A DNA stretch of 64,000 nucleotides from NCBI RefSeq assembly GCF_011751745.2, contig NZ_CP061170.1, positions 2,046,001-2,110,000 on the forward strand, written 5' to 3'. The DNA is from Paramicrobacterium fandaimingii (GTDB taxonomy: Bacteria > Actinomycetota > Actinomycetes > Actinomycetales > Microbacteriaceae). The notes beneath the pieces are model-generated. The model was not told the DNA's origin. It ran no database searches and was given only the letters and a program-made list of their open reading frames with translations. This document shows, in pieces, positions 18,359 through 26,710 of the stretch. Position numbers and translations under genes: made by a program. How positions within the stretch are numbered: position 1 is the first letter of the stretch; the number at the start of each line of letters is the position of its first letter.

Positions 18359-18674
18359 GGTCACTCTCCTTTGTGTCCGCAGGCGCGCCAAAGCGCGCCC
18401 GACGTTCACGGAGCAGAACAGGCAGTACATACTCATGACCACAGTGAGGTCGTCATGGCTGATCTCCAGTAGAAAATTGCTCTCACTCCGCGAGAGAAAT
18501 CCACCACCGAGGACCAGCTTCCTGCCGGCCTGCTCCGTTCTTGCATAATCGATCAGCTGATCGATCTCGCCCGATCCTACCAGAGCACACTGCTCATGCC
18601 TGAGTATTTGCGCGCCTGGCAGGTTGTCCCTCCTGAGCGCTACCGTTGACTCAGTGCGAACAGGGGGCGTGAGC
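18359..18674. other. 316-bp intergenic region: pnp leader and start region of the patatin gene
   Basis: On the minus strand it holds a possible pnp -10 box (TAGGAT, 18579-18574), the conserved pnp leader RNA, a 7-bp GC hairpin (GGCGCGC-CAAA-GCGCGCC, 18382-18399) just before the ribosome site, and the AGGAG for the TTG start. The right-hand 100 bases contain only the plus-strand AGGGGG ribosome site (18662-18667) of the patatin gene. No credible small gene is seen. Confidence 0.6.
18455..18567 (-). ncRNA. Actino-pnp leader RNA motif
   Basis: The minus strand carries the conserved stretch GGCCGGCAGGAAGCTGG followed by TCCTCGGTGGTGGATTTCTC (18494-18530), which I recognise as the core of the Actino-pnp motif found in 5' leaders of actinobacterial pnp genes. 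Next is a hairpin CTCTC-N7-GAGAG. The predicted 5' end contains an 18-bp perfect palindrome ATCGATCAGCTGATCGAT (18548-18565). Such leaders are thought to allow RNase III-dependent PNPase autoregulation. Boundaries are approximate. Confidence 0.72.
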
Positions 18675-21600
18675 ATGGCACAAGCGTCAGGGCAGGTCGT
18701 CGCCCTCGGAGTCGGTTCCGAGTCGCGTCCGCATCTCGTCTCGGTCGGTGAGTTAGGCGACGGGCCACATCGCCATGTTCTGCGCGTGGCACTCGCCCTG
18801 CGGGGAGGAGTCAGCCTCGCAGTGTGGATCGGGGGCGCCGTTGCCGAGCTCGACGTCGCCCGGCGCGTGCGCATTCGGCAGACATCGGGCGGATGGGATG
18901 CCTTCTACACTCCCCCGAGTGGCAGCACGCCTCCTGCACTTGACACACCCGAGATCGAGCGCGCCCGAGAGTATGGTCGGCTCCTCGCCGCGGCAGCCTT
19001 CGATTCGATCGAGATCGACGTTATCGCCGGCGCGAGTGCCGGAGGACTCAACGCCGTGGTCTATGCGGTTGCCCAACGTGCAGGCGCGAGCGTGAATCCG
19101 CTGCTTGAAACGTGGCAAGACGCCGCCGACATTCGCCAGCTGCTTCAGCCGCCTGGGTTCTCTCGCGTTGACTCGCTGCTGCGCGGTGACTACTACTTCT
19201 GGCCCCGAGTCACCCGCGCGCTCCACGATCTCTACGACGACGATCTCATTCCGCACAACGACATCCATCGCTCGGGCAGTGTGAGCATTGACCTGGCCGC
19301 GACGATCATTGACAGCGCAGACCGGAGCGTTCCTGGTGCGCGAGACAGCCGAGGATATTTTCACTTCGTCGGTTCCGACAGCGCAGAAGGCGCCGATCGC
19401 GGCCGAGGCATTCCCTCTGACATCGGCGACGGAACCGATCTTGCTCGACTCGCGTATGCCGCACGCTCCACCTCATCATATCCGGGCGCTTTCGAGCCGG
19501 CGCTCATCTTCTCCTCGACGAAGAACCCGTCAGAGAAACCGGAGGGCGACGCAACCCACATCGACATGTCATATGCCTTCAGCGGGCACCGTCCGACGTG
19601 GAACCATCCGTTTCGTGTCATCGATGGAAGCATCCTCGACGAGGTTCCGATCGACCAGGCCTTCAGGGCCGCCCGCCGCTCGGCATCTGCGACGAGTTCC
19701 TCACGGCTCATGCTGTACCTCGACCCGAGCCCACCGGCCCCGTCACCTCGAACCATCAGACCGACGCGCTACGGGCCACCGGAACCGCCACACGGGCCAC
19801 TCTCGGTGCTGCGCCGATTCGCCGACCGTCAGTCACGTATTCTCAATGTGCTGCGCTTCGGCGGCGGATCCGCCGATGATCGCGAACCGGGGGCAGAAGA
19901 GATCGCCCATATCGAACGCTTTCGGCTCGCTCTGCTGCGGGAGCAGGCACGAGGTGACGCCTATGCGGCCGCGCAGACAACAGCGCATTTCGACGGGGAT
20001 GCCGCCAGACGAGCCTATGTGCGCTACAGGGCATCCGCCGACGTGCAATTTCTCAGTACCGTCACCGCCGACCCGTCCGCGTGGCAAAACTCGGCGAATA
20101 TCGATTCGCGCTCCGTGTGGCGGACGTGGGATGGCGCACACCGCGAAGACCTGGAGCATGCCGCTCGTGAGCGCTATTCCCAGGCAACGGAACACGCAGG
20201 GCCCTCGACAGTCATCGACGCGATCACCTTCGGTCCGCAGGGAGTCCTGGACGCGGCTCTCTGCGGTTTGACCTGGGTGCGCGCGCTCGAACAGCTTCCG
20301 CCTGACACCCTCAATCGCGGAACGTCAATTGCAGAGATTCGCGTGAGCCTCTACCGCATACTCGGCTCGGCCACCGACGCCCGCGATGCCACGGTCGTCG
20401 ATGTTCTCGACGCCGCACGCTCTGGATCTCACCCCGCGGCGCGGGCGATCGAAACCTGGATCACCGCCCAGGGAAGCACCAACCTCAGTGCACTCTGGAG
20501 CGAGCTCAATACGGTCGTCTGCCTTCTTCGAGAGATCTCACCGGGTGTCGACTCGGGTGAGGCCTGGGCGCACAGCCCATTCAGCGTCTTTCCCACGCGC
20601 AATGCGGGAGCGCACGACCTCGCGCCGTTCCTCGCTCCCCGCGGCATACCCGAGCCGATCAGCTCGCTCACGTTCGAACGACTCACAGCCGACGAGCCCC
20701 CGGCCCACGGCGAGCAGTTTCAGGTGCTTGTCCGCCGCCGCCAACGGCGTCGCGCACGCATCGCTCTCAGCCTCGACCCCGCCGATGTGACGGACGAGTC
20801 GCTTGCACGCCTCTTCACCGGGCCGACCTTGGGCGCCGAGGACAAGCTGTCGGGTTCGCTGCTGTTCAACTTCGGTGGATTTCTCAGCAGAACATGGCGG
20901 GCAAACGACTGGTGGTGGGGCCGTCTCGATTCCTCGGCGGCGATCGTGCGCATCCTCAACGAACGTTCCGTTTGCACGTCGGCGGCCGCGCAATCCCGAG
21001 ATTCCGTCGACGCTGTGCAGAGCTCCCTCTTCGCGGAGCTCGCCTCCTCACCAGATGCACCCCTCTCGGGGCGAAAGGGCCCCCGCAGCGTTCCCGAGAT
21101 CAGAAAGGAATTTGAGTTTGGGGCAGATACGCTCGACAACCTCACTCCCCACTATCGTCTCGCGATCGCCTCGCGCGCACTGCGCATCAGCTCGCGGGCA
21201 CTGTCGAGTTCGATCGGCCCCGTCGGCCGCGTTCTCGTCGCTCTCGCACGCCCCATTGCTGTCGCTGCTCCTCTCGTGACAACTCCGCTTCGCGCCGCAG
21301 GTTTCGGAGCCATCATCGGTCTCGCCGTTGCCGTGATCATGGCGGTGAACGGCACCGCAGGCCCGACGCGTCTTGCTGCTACGTGGCCGGCTCACGTGAT
21401 ATCCGCCGTGATCATCTGCGCGTCGATCGCCGGATTCCTCAGCGCGTCGCGCCGATGGCGACACGTCATCCGCGGCCTTCATCACGTGGAACTCCCGTTG
21501 CCCAGCGACACGATTGCAGACATGGTCGCCCTGCGCTCTCGGGCACGCTCGCAGGGTGGTGCTCTGTGCGCCATGGCTGTTGCCACGACTTTTGCCGCAT

Positions 21601-22142
21601 CGATCGTGGTGGTGCTGCGCGGTCTCGATTCGACATGGTGGATTCTCGTTGCCTCGGCGACAGCCATCGCAATCCACGGGCGTGTGCGTTCCCTCGATCC
21701 GTCGGCGACTCCCCGCCCCGCGGCTCTCTACGCCACGGGCTCGGCGCTGTTTGCCGTCTGGGCCGCAGTGATCATCTGCCTTCCCCTTGCTCTCGGTCCG
21801 CTCCAGCTCGACAATCGTTGGGTGACACCGCTCACGATTGGCACCGCGGGCGCACTCAGCTCGGCGCTGCTCACCGTCGGCTGGCTCAAGCCGGCGTGGT
21901 CGTTCCGAGGCATCCTCTCGAATCCCCTGTCAACGAGCGTCCTCTCGGCACTCGTTGGCGCCATCCCCGCGTGGATCGCCACCCGAATCGCTCAGACCCC
22001 ATTCCCTGTTCTCACGACGATCTCAACGGTCATCCTCGCGATCGGATTGTGGGGCACAGCGCTATGGTGGCTACCCGAGGTGCCGCCCGGCCCGCACGAC
22101 CGCCAGACCGAGAACGACGCGCGCCGGCCCGCCGCCGTCTGA
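18675..22142 (+). CDS. Large patatin-like phospholipase with C-terminal membrane domain (DUF3376 type)
   Basis: A 1155-residue protein. The N-terminal patatin domain has a Gly-rich oxyanion segment ([15 protein letters not shown], 41-55), the nucleophile elbow GASAG with Ser121, and the Asp317-Gly dyad in [14 protein letters not shown], so the Ser-Asp dyad is intact. A long middle region matches what is annotated as DUF3376 in actinobacterial patatins. From about residue 850 there are roughly seven or eight hydrophobic segments, so the enzyme is probably anchored in the cytoplasmic membrane. Substrate (phospholipid or wax/triacylglycerol) is unknown. ATG chosen for AGGGGG seven bases upstream. 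The acyltransferase gene follows after 15 bases, suggesting a lipid-remodelling pair inserted between rpsO and pnp. Confidence 0.85.
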   Translation: MAQASGQVVALGVGSESRPHLVSVGELGDGPHRHVLRVALALRGGVSLAVWIGGAVAELDVARRVRIRQTSGGWDAFYTPPSGSTPPALDTPEIERAREYGRLLAAAAFDSIEIDVIAGASAGGLNAVVYAVAQRAGASVNPLLETWQDAADIRQLLQPPGFSRVDSLLRGDYYFWPRVTRALHDLYDDDLIPHNDIHRSGSVSIDLAATIIDSADRSVPGARDSRGYFHFVGSDSAEGADRGRGIPSDIGDGTDLARLAYAARSTSSYPGAFEPALIFSSTKNPSEKPEGDATHIDMSYAFSGHRPTWNHPFRVIDGSILDEVPIDQAFRAARRSASATSSSRLMLYLDPSPPAPSPRTIRPTRYGPPEPPHGPLSVLRRFADRQSRILNVLRFGGGSADDREPGAEEIAHIERFRLALLREQARGDAYAAAQTTAHFDGDAARRAYVRYRASADVQFLSTVTADPSAWQNSANIDSRSVWRTWDGAHREDLEHAARERYSQATEHAGPSTVIDAITFGPQGVLDAALCGLTWVRALEQLPPDTLNRGTSIAEIRVSLYRILGSATDARDATVVDVLDAARSGSHPAARAIETWITAQGSTNLSALWSELNTVVCLLREISPGVDSGEAWAHSPFSVFPTRNAGAHDLAPFLAPRGIPEPISSLTFERLTADEPPAHGEQFQVLVRRRQRRRARIALSLDPADVTDESLARLFTGPTLGAEDKLSGSLLFNFGGFLSRTWRANDWWWGRLDSSAAIVRILNERSVCTSAAAQSRDSVDAVQSSLFAELASSPDAPLSGRKGPRSVPEIRKEFEFGADTLDNLTPHYRLAIASRALRISSRALSSSIGPVGRVLVALARPIAVAAPLVTTPLRAAGFGAIIGLAVAVIMAVNGTAGPTRLAATWPAHVISAVIICASIAGFLSASRRWRHVIRGLHHVELPLPSDTIADMVALRSRARSQGGALCAMAVATTFAASIVVVLRGLDSTWWILVASATAIAIHGRVRSLDPSATPRPAALYATGSALFAVWAAVIICLPLALGPLQLDNRWVTPLTIGTAGALSSALLTVGWLKPAWSFRGILSNPLSTSVLSALVGAIPAWIATRIAQTPFPVLTTISTVILAIGLWGTALWWLPEVPPGPHDRQTENDARRPAAV

Positions 22143-22157
22143 TCACAAAGGACAACT

Positions 22158-23339
22158 ATGTCGAGTGCCCCGCACACAGGCTCCGTTCCCGCACGAAGCA
22201 AGCGCATCCCGCTGTGGGACAACGCCCGCTTCGCGTGCATCACCCTCGTTGTGATGGGCCATGGCATTCAGAGACTCGTTGGCGACTCGGATGCCGCTCT
22301 CACGGTCTATCTCGTGATCTACTCATTCCACATGCCGGCGTTCGCCTTCATCAGCGGGTACTTCTCGAAGTCTGGCGCACCATCGATCAGGCAGATGCAG
22401 CGCGTCATCACCGATATTGTGCTTCCCTACGTCTTCATGGAGTCGATCTGGACTGCCGTCAAGTTTTTCGCCGAAGGCGACGAAACCCTCAATCCCACAA
22501 AGCCGTCATGGACACTCTGGTTTCTGCTCGCCCTCGCGATCTTCCGACTCGTGCTTCCCTATCTTGCGCTCATGCGCTGGCCGCTTTTCTGGGCCGTCGT
22601 GTTCTCCATCGGTGTCGGCTATCTCGACAACGTCGACAGCACGTTCTCGCTTGCACGACTTTTCGGCATTCTGCCTTTCTTCGTTCTGGGCTGGCGCGTG
22701 AAGAAATGGGATCTCTTCGATCGCCTGAGACTCGACGAGCACATTCCGTGGTGGCTGCGCATGGCGGCTCTCGCGGCCTTCGCCATCTGGGCTGCCTTTG
22801 TGTGGGCGTTCATCGACGTCTGGCGCACTATCGGGCTGCGCCACTGGTTCTTCTACGACCAGTCATATGACGGGCTTGGGCAAGACGCGTGGTGGGCGGG
22901 GGCCGTCCGCCTTGCCGTCATTCTGCTCAACACGGTGCTGATCGCTGCGTTCATCATTCTCATACCACGGCGCCGCACAGCGTTCTCGGGTTTTGGGCAG
23001 GCGACCATGTACGTCTATCTGCTGCACAGTTTCGTGCTCTACCCGCTTCGTGAGTCAGGTCTTCTCAAGCATGAGGCGCTTGCTGACTACCTGCTTCCGG
23101 TGATGCTCGTCGTCAGCTTTCTGCTGGCCGTTGCCTTGTCGACGTGGCCGGTGCGACGATTCTTCCGCCCACTCATCGAGCCGAAACCGCACTGGATCTT
23201 CATACGCGATGATCGACTTCCAGCTGGGCCGAGCCGTACCGATCCAACGGGGTCCCGGCGCCCGAAAACCGAGAGCGTTCCGACGGTCGCGCCACGCGCT
23301 GGCGACGAGGATGCCGGAGCGCCCAAGCGCTCGAGTTAG
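22158..23339 (+). CDS. Membrane acyltransferase family 3 (fucose-4-O-acetylase-like)
   Basis: A 393-residue multi-pass protein with about ten hydrophobic segments. The family's N-terminal pattern is present: RIPLWDNARFACITLVVMGHGIQRL, with the essential His, and SFHMPAFAFISGYF in the second segment. Such proteins move acetyl or other acyl groups to sugars or surface polymers across the membrane. The last 60 residues are charged, proline-rich and probably cytosolic. It is likely cotranscribed with the patatin gene and its 3' end overlaps the convergent small membrane protein gene by 4 bases. Acceptor unknown. Confidence 0.82.
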   Translation: MSSAPHTGSVPARSKRIPLWDNARFACITLVVMGHGIQRLVGDSDAALTVYLVIYSFHMPAFAFISGYFSKSGAPSIRQMQRVITDIVLPYVFMESIWTAVKFFAEGDETLNPTKPSWTLWFLLALAIFRLVLPYLALMRWPLFWAVVFSIGVGYLDNVDSTFSLARLFGILPFFVLGWRVKKWDLFDRLRLDEHIPWWLRMAALAAFAIWAAFVWAFIDVWRTIGLRHWFFYDQSYDGLGQDAWWAGAVRLAVILLNTVLIAAFIILIPRRRTAFSGFGQATMYVYLLHSFVLYPLRESGLLKHEALADYLLPVMLVVSFLLAVALSTWPVRRFFRPLIEPKPHWIFIRDDRLPAGPSRTDPTGSRRPKTESVPTVAPRAGDEDAGAPKRSS

Positions 23340-23518
23340 GAACGCCGTCGGATCGCGACGAGAACCACGCCAACGAGAACGAGCGCGATGATCACGGCGA
23401 GAAACGCCTTGACGACAAACCAGAGCAGGTGAAAGACCGCCCCGATGAGCCACCATGCAACGATGATCGCCACGATGAATACGACAGCGGCCAGAATTCT
23501 GCGACCTGTCTTTCCCAT
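23336..23518 (-). CDS. Small two-helix membrane protein
   Basis: A 60-residue protein made almost entirely of two hydrophobic helices (about 8-27 and 33-55), with basic residues at both ends (MGKTGRR..., ...AIRRRS), predicting both termini on the cytosolic side. GAGAGGAT precedes the ATG at proper distance. It overlaps the end of the convergent acyltransferase gene by 4 bases. Function unknown. Confidence 0.6.
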   Translation of the reverse strand: MGKTGRRILAAVVFIVAIIVAWWLIGAVFHLLWFVVKAFLAVIIALVLVGVVLVAIRRRS

Positions 23519-23555
23519 CTGATCCTCTCTGAGGCTGAGCCCTCACACGATGGCA

Positions 23556-23586
23556 AACCGGCCGTCACCAAGGGTGACGGCCGGTT
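23556..23586 (-). terminator. Terminator of rpsO
   Basis: A perfect 14-bp stem (AACCGGCCGTCACC / GGTGACGGCCGGTT) with a 3-base loop begins 23 bases after the rpsO stop on the minus strand. It may be read in both directions. Confidence 0.75.
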
Positions 23587-23609
23587 GCATGAAGAAGTGC
23601 GATATACGC

Positions 23610-23879
23610 TTAGCGGCGCAGTCCGAGGCGCTCGATGAGCGCGCGGTAGCGGTTGATGTCAACGTTGGACAGGTAGCCCAGCATGCGACGGCGCTGACCG
23701 ACGAGAAGGAGCAGCCCACGACGCGAGTGGTGGTCGTGCTTGTGATCCTTCAGGTGCTCGGTGAGCCCCTTGATGCGCTCCGTCATCACGGCGATCTGGA
23801 CCTCTGGGGATCCGGTGTCACCGGGGTGGGTAGCGTACTCTTCGATGATCGCCTTCTTGGTCTCTGCATCAAGTGCCAT
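23610..23879 (-). CDS. rpsO: 30S ribosomal protein S15
   Basis: The 89-residue product is a textbook S15: [70 protein letters not shown], ending [12 protein letters not shown]. It binds 16S rRNA h20-h22 early in 30S assembly. It has its own GGAAGGGG ribosome site and terminator. In most actinobacteria pnp follows immediately; here a patatin/acyltransferase pair and a small membrane protein gene separate them. Any rpsO-pnp read-through control would therefore be lost. Confidence 0.98.
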   Translation of the reverse strand: MALDAETKKAIIEEYATHPGDTGSPEVQIAVMTERIKGLTEHLKDHKHDHHSRRGLLLLVGQRRRMLGYLSNVDINRYRALIERLGLRR

Positions 23880-23990
23880 AGAATCGATCCCCTTCCTGTC
23901 GTTGCGCGGTGCCCGTCACACGACGTGCGAGCTCTCTTTATCCGCGGCCGATAGACGGCAACTGAACAATGTTAGCAGACCTGTACACCC

Positions 23991-24464
23991 TCACCTGACG
24001 CTGCCTGCCTCTGATGATCGCGCGGCTCGCGCGACGACGAACGCGTGGATGAGTCGCGCGAGCACGGCACCGATAATCGCGCCGAGAGTATTGGCGATCA
24101 CGTCGCTGAGCGTCGCGTAGCGCGTCGCCGCGAGGAGGATCCCCTGAAAGGACTCAATCACGATGGTGTATGCCGCTCCGACGACGATTCCCACCCACCA
24201 CCGCCGCGGCCCCGCCCACACGGCGACGAACAGTCCAAGTGGCACAAACATGCCGATGTTCGCGGTGAACTCGACGACATCGTATGTCATCCAGGCGGTC
24301 AGCGGATGCTGGGAGAACGCATCGATCACCCGATCGATCGTTCCCTCGACGCCGGTGCCGAACGGATCGGGGGTCAACGTAACGGCGCCGATGAACACGG
24401 CATACAGCGCGCTCACGGCGCCGAAGATCGCACGTCGATGCAGCATCCCCCCATTGTGTCGCAC
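23991..24464 (-). CDS. VanZ-like membrane protein
   Basis: A 157-residue protein with about four membrane segments and the VanZ-like pattern: LYAVFIGAVTLTPDPFG at the first helix, NIGMFVPLGLFVAVW, ESFQG between helices three and four, and SDVIANTLGAIIGA at the end. VanZ itself confers low-level teicoplanin resistance, but most family members have no known role and this one is not near other glycopeptide-resistance genes. The GTG at 24464 has AGGG five bases upstream; ATG 24446 is a possible alternative. Confidence 0.75.
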   Translation of the reverse strand: MRHNGGMLHRRAIFGAVSALYAVFIGAVTLTPDPFGTGVEGTIDRVIDAFSQHPLTAWMTYDVVEFTANIGMFVPLGLFVAVWAGPRRWWVGIVVGAAYTIVIESFQGILLAATRYATLSDVIANTLGAIIGAVLARLIHAFVVARAARSSEAGSVR

Positions 24465-24569
24465 CGGCGCCCTGCGCGCCGCCCTGGTCTTCGCTTCCCC
24501 GGTCGCATAGTCTGAGTCGTACCGGAAGAACAGCGGCGTTTCTCTCGCCGTTGCGTTGCAAGGAGGACA

Positions 24570-24764
24570 ATGAGCTCCGATAATTCAGCTCCAGACGGCC
24601 CACCAGAAGACGTCAAGCGCAAGTTCCGTGAAGCGCTCGACCGCAAGAACAAGCAGCAGCAGAATTCGGTCGATGGTGAAGACCATCTTCGGGAGAATTC
24701 GCCCGTCGACCACGCACAGAACCGCCCCGACCAGAAGAGAGAATTCCGTCGCAAGACAGGATGA
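24570..24764 (+). CDS. DUF5302-type small protein
   Basis: A 64-residue, highly charged protein (PPEDVKRKFREALDRKNKQQQN, ending NRPDQKREFRRKTG) resembling the actinobacterial DUF5302 family, which is widespread and uncharacterised. It has an ideal ribosome site (AAGGAGGA) and is followed at once by a strong terminator, so it is a monocistronic, well-expressed gene by appearance. The mix of acidic and basic residues with no hydrophobic core suggests a largely helical or disordered cytosolic protein. Confidence 0.75.
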   Translation: MSSDNSAPDGPPEDVKRKFREALDRKNKQQQNSVDGEDHLRENSPVDHAQNRPDQKREFRRKTG

Positions 24765-24780
24765 TCAACTGTTGATGCGG

Positions 24781-24821
24781 AAAAGGGCGGGTGAGCCGGT
24801 ATCGGTTCACCCGCCCTTTTT
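24781..24821. terminator. Strong bidirectional terminator
   Basis: A 17-bp stem (AAAAGGGCGGGTGAGCC / GGTTCACCCGCCCTTTT, one G:U) with a 6-base loop and T-tracts on both sides. It lies between DUF5302 and the convergent flavin reductase gene and is the clearest intrinsic terminator in the window. Confidence 0.9.
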
Positions 24822-24837
24822 GCCTGCGTGCAGACCG

Positions 24838-25467
24838 TCAGTTGCCCTGGAAGCCCCCGAGCAGCTGATCGAAGTTCTCATCGAGCGCAAAAGGGTCGAT
24901 GACGGTTGCAGAGCGGGTGGAGTGCTGCATGAGCCCCGCCAACTCACGCGCAGCACGGTCGATTCTCTCGGGGAGCGACTTCACCGTGTCTTCTCCAGCG
25001 CCCCAGTCGTCGCTCGCCGCATAGACGGAGGTGGGAACGACGACGGAATGCATGTAGTTGAAAAGCGGGCGCATCGCGTAGTCGAGAGCGAGAGAGTGTC
25101 GCGGCGTTCCGCCCGTTGCGCCGATCACCACGGGAAGATCTGTGAGCCCCGTGTTGTCGATGATGTCGATGAACGATTTGAAGAGCCCTGCATAGCTTGT
25201 CTTGAAAACAGGCGACACAGCGACGAGGCCGTCGGCACCCGTCACTGCGTCGATCGCGCGCTGCAGCTCATCGTCGGCGAAGCCGGTGAGCATGTTGTTT
25301 GTGATCGAGTGCGCGAGATCGCGCAGTTCGAACGTGGCGACGTCGACCTCGACGCCGGCGCCGACAAGTTTCGTCCGCGTCTCTTCAGCAAGCCTGTCTG
25401 CCAGCATCCGTGTCGACGACGGGTTGCTGAGCCCTGACGCCACAACCGCAAGTTTGCGAGCTGCCAT
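24838..25467 (-). CDS. NAD(P)H-dependent FMN reductase, CE1759-like partner of LLM monooxygenase
   Basis: A 209-residue flavodoxin-fold reductase. It has the N-terminal phosphate-binding segment SGLSNPSSTRMLADRL and SPVFKTSYAGLFKSFIDII, followed by LPVVIGATGGTPRHSLALDYAMRPLF, typical of the NADPH-dependent FMN reductase family. It begins two bases after the stop of a luciferase-like monooxygenase gene. Such pairs form two-component flavin monooxygenases in which the reductase supplies FMNH2; this pairing resembles the CE1758/CE1759 duo of corynebacteria. Substrate of the pair is unknown. Confidence 0.85.
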   Translation of the reverse strand: MAARKLAVVASGLSNPSSTRMLADRLAEETRTKLVGAGVEVDVATFELRDLAHSITNNMLTGFADDELQRAIDAVTGADGLVAVSPVFKTSYAGLFKSFIDIIDNTGLTDLPVVIGATGGTPRHSLALDYAMRPLFNYMHSVVVPTSVYAASDDWGAGEDTVKSLPERIDRAARELAGLMQHSTRSATVIDPFALDENFDQLLGGFQGN

Positions 25468-25469
25468 AT

Positions 25470-26597
25470 CTACTTCTCCGATTCTGCTGGTGACGCGCTC
25501 AGTGTAACCGGTTCCGGCTGCCGAGCATTCCCCGCCGAGACGCGCGCCGCGTGCGTCGGAGCATCCGGTACGTGAGAGGGACGCACGCTCTCGAACTCAC
25601 GTCGCAGAACGGGAACGACTTCTCCGCCGAGCAGATCGAGCTGTTCGAGAACTGTCTTGAGCGGCAGCCCCGCGTGATCCATGAGGAAAAGCTGCCTCTG
25701 GTAGTCGCCGACGTAGTCGCGGAAGCCGAGCGTTCGGTCGATGACCTGCTGGGGGCTTCCGACCGTGAGAGGGGTCTGCGCTGTGAACTCTTCGAGGCTC
25801 GGGCCGTGTCCGTAGACTGGCGCGTTGTCGAAGTACGGGCGAAATTCGTTGACCGCATCCTGGGAATTCTTGCGTATGAAGGCTTGCCCTCCGAGCCCGA
25901 CGATCGCCTGGTCCGCCGTGCCGTGCCCATAGTGCTCGAAACGCTGACGGTACAGGCCAACCATGCGCTGGGTGTGCGAGCCTGGCCAGAAAATGTGATT
26001 CGCGAAGAACCCATCGCCGTAATAGGCGGCCTGCTCGGCAATCTGCGGAGAGCGGATGCTGCCGTGCCAGACGAACGGCGGGGTGCCGTCGAGCGGTCTC
26101 GGCGTCGACTGGAACCCTTGCAGCGGAGTGCGGAACTGCCCCTCCCAGTCGACGAACTCCTCGCGCCAGAGCTTGTGGAGCAACCCGTACTTCTCGATGG
26201 CGAGCGGAATTCCCTGCCGAATGTCTTCGCCGAACCACGGATAGACGGGGCCGGTGTTTCCTCGGCCGAGCACGACGTCCATCCGACCGTCGGACAGATG
26301 CTGAAGCATCGCGTAGTCCTCGGCCAGCCGCACGGGATCGTTCGTCGTGATCAGCGTCGTTGCTGTCGAGAGAATGATGCGCGATGTCTTCGCCGCGAGG
26401 TAGCTGTTGATAGCGACCGGGCTGGACGGAAAGAACGGCGGATTGTGGTGCTCCCCCATCGCGAAGACATCGAGGCCGACCTCTTCAGCATGCTGCGCGA
26501 TGGTCAGTACGTCCTGCAACCGCGACGCATCGGTCGGCGTCTGACCGGTTGTGGGGTCGGGCGTGATGTCTCCGACGCTGAAGATTCCGAACTGCAT
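25470..26597 (-). CDS. Luciferase-like (LLM class) FMN-dependent monooxygenase, CE1758-like
   Basis: A 375-residue TIM-barrel flavoenzyme. QFGIFSVGD at the N terminus, EEVGLDVFAMGEHHNPPFFPSSP, the nonprolyl cis-peptide region ILSTATTLITTNDPVRLAEDYAMLQHLSDGR and LGRGNTG are hallmarks of the bacterial luciferase family. It needs reduced FMN, supplied by the reductase encoded two bases downstream. The ATG at 26597 has AGGAG eight bases before; the in-frame GTG at 26606 overlaps that ribosome site. The C-terminal 30 residues are low-complexity. Upstream is an unusually AT-rich stretch (26614-26645) that probably holds the promoter. Confidence 0.87.
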   Translation of the reverse strand: MQFGIFSVGDITPDPTTGQTPTDASRLQDVLTIAQHAEEVGLDVFAMGEHHNPPFFPSSPVAINSYLAAKTSRIILSTATTLITTNDPVRLAEDYAMLQHLSDGRMDVVLGRGNTGPVYPWFGEDIRQGIPLAIEKYGLLHKLWREEFVDWEGQFRTPLQGFQSTPRPLDGTPPFVWHGSIRSPQIAEQAAYYGDGFFANHIFWPGSHTQRMVGLYRQRFEHYGHGTADQAIVGLGGQAFIRKNSQDAVNEFRPYFDNAPVYGHGPSLEEFTAQTPLTVGSPQQVIDRTLGFRDYVGDYQRQLFLMDHAGLPLKTVLEQLDLLGGEVVPVLRREFESVRPSHVPDAPTHAARVSAGNARQPEPVTLSASPAESEK

Positions 26598-26710
26598 TCT
26601 CGGCACTCCTGAAATTTAGATGCAATTGAATAGATATTACCGACAACTCGCATTGCCGCCATCGTATTCCCGACCTGTTGCTTGACGTGCTCTGGTGCAA
26701 CGATGGGGAG

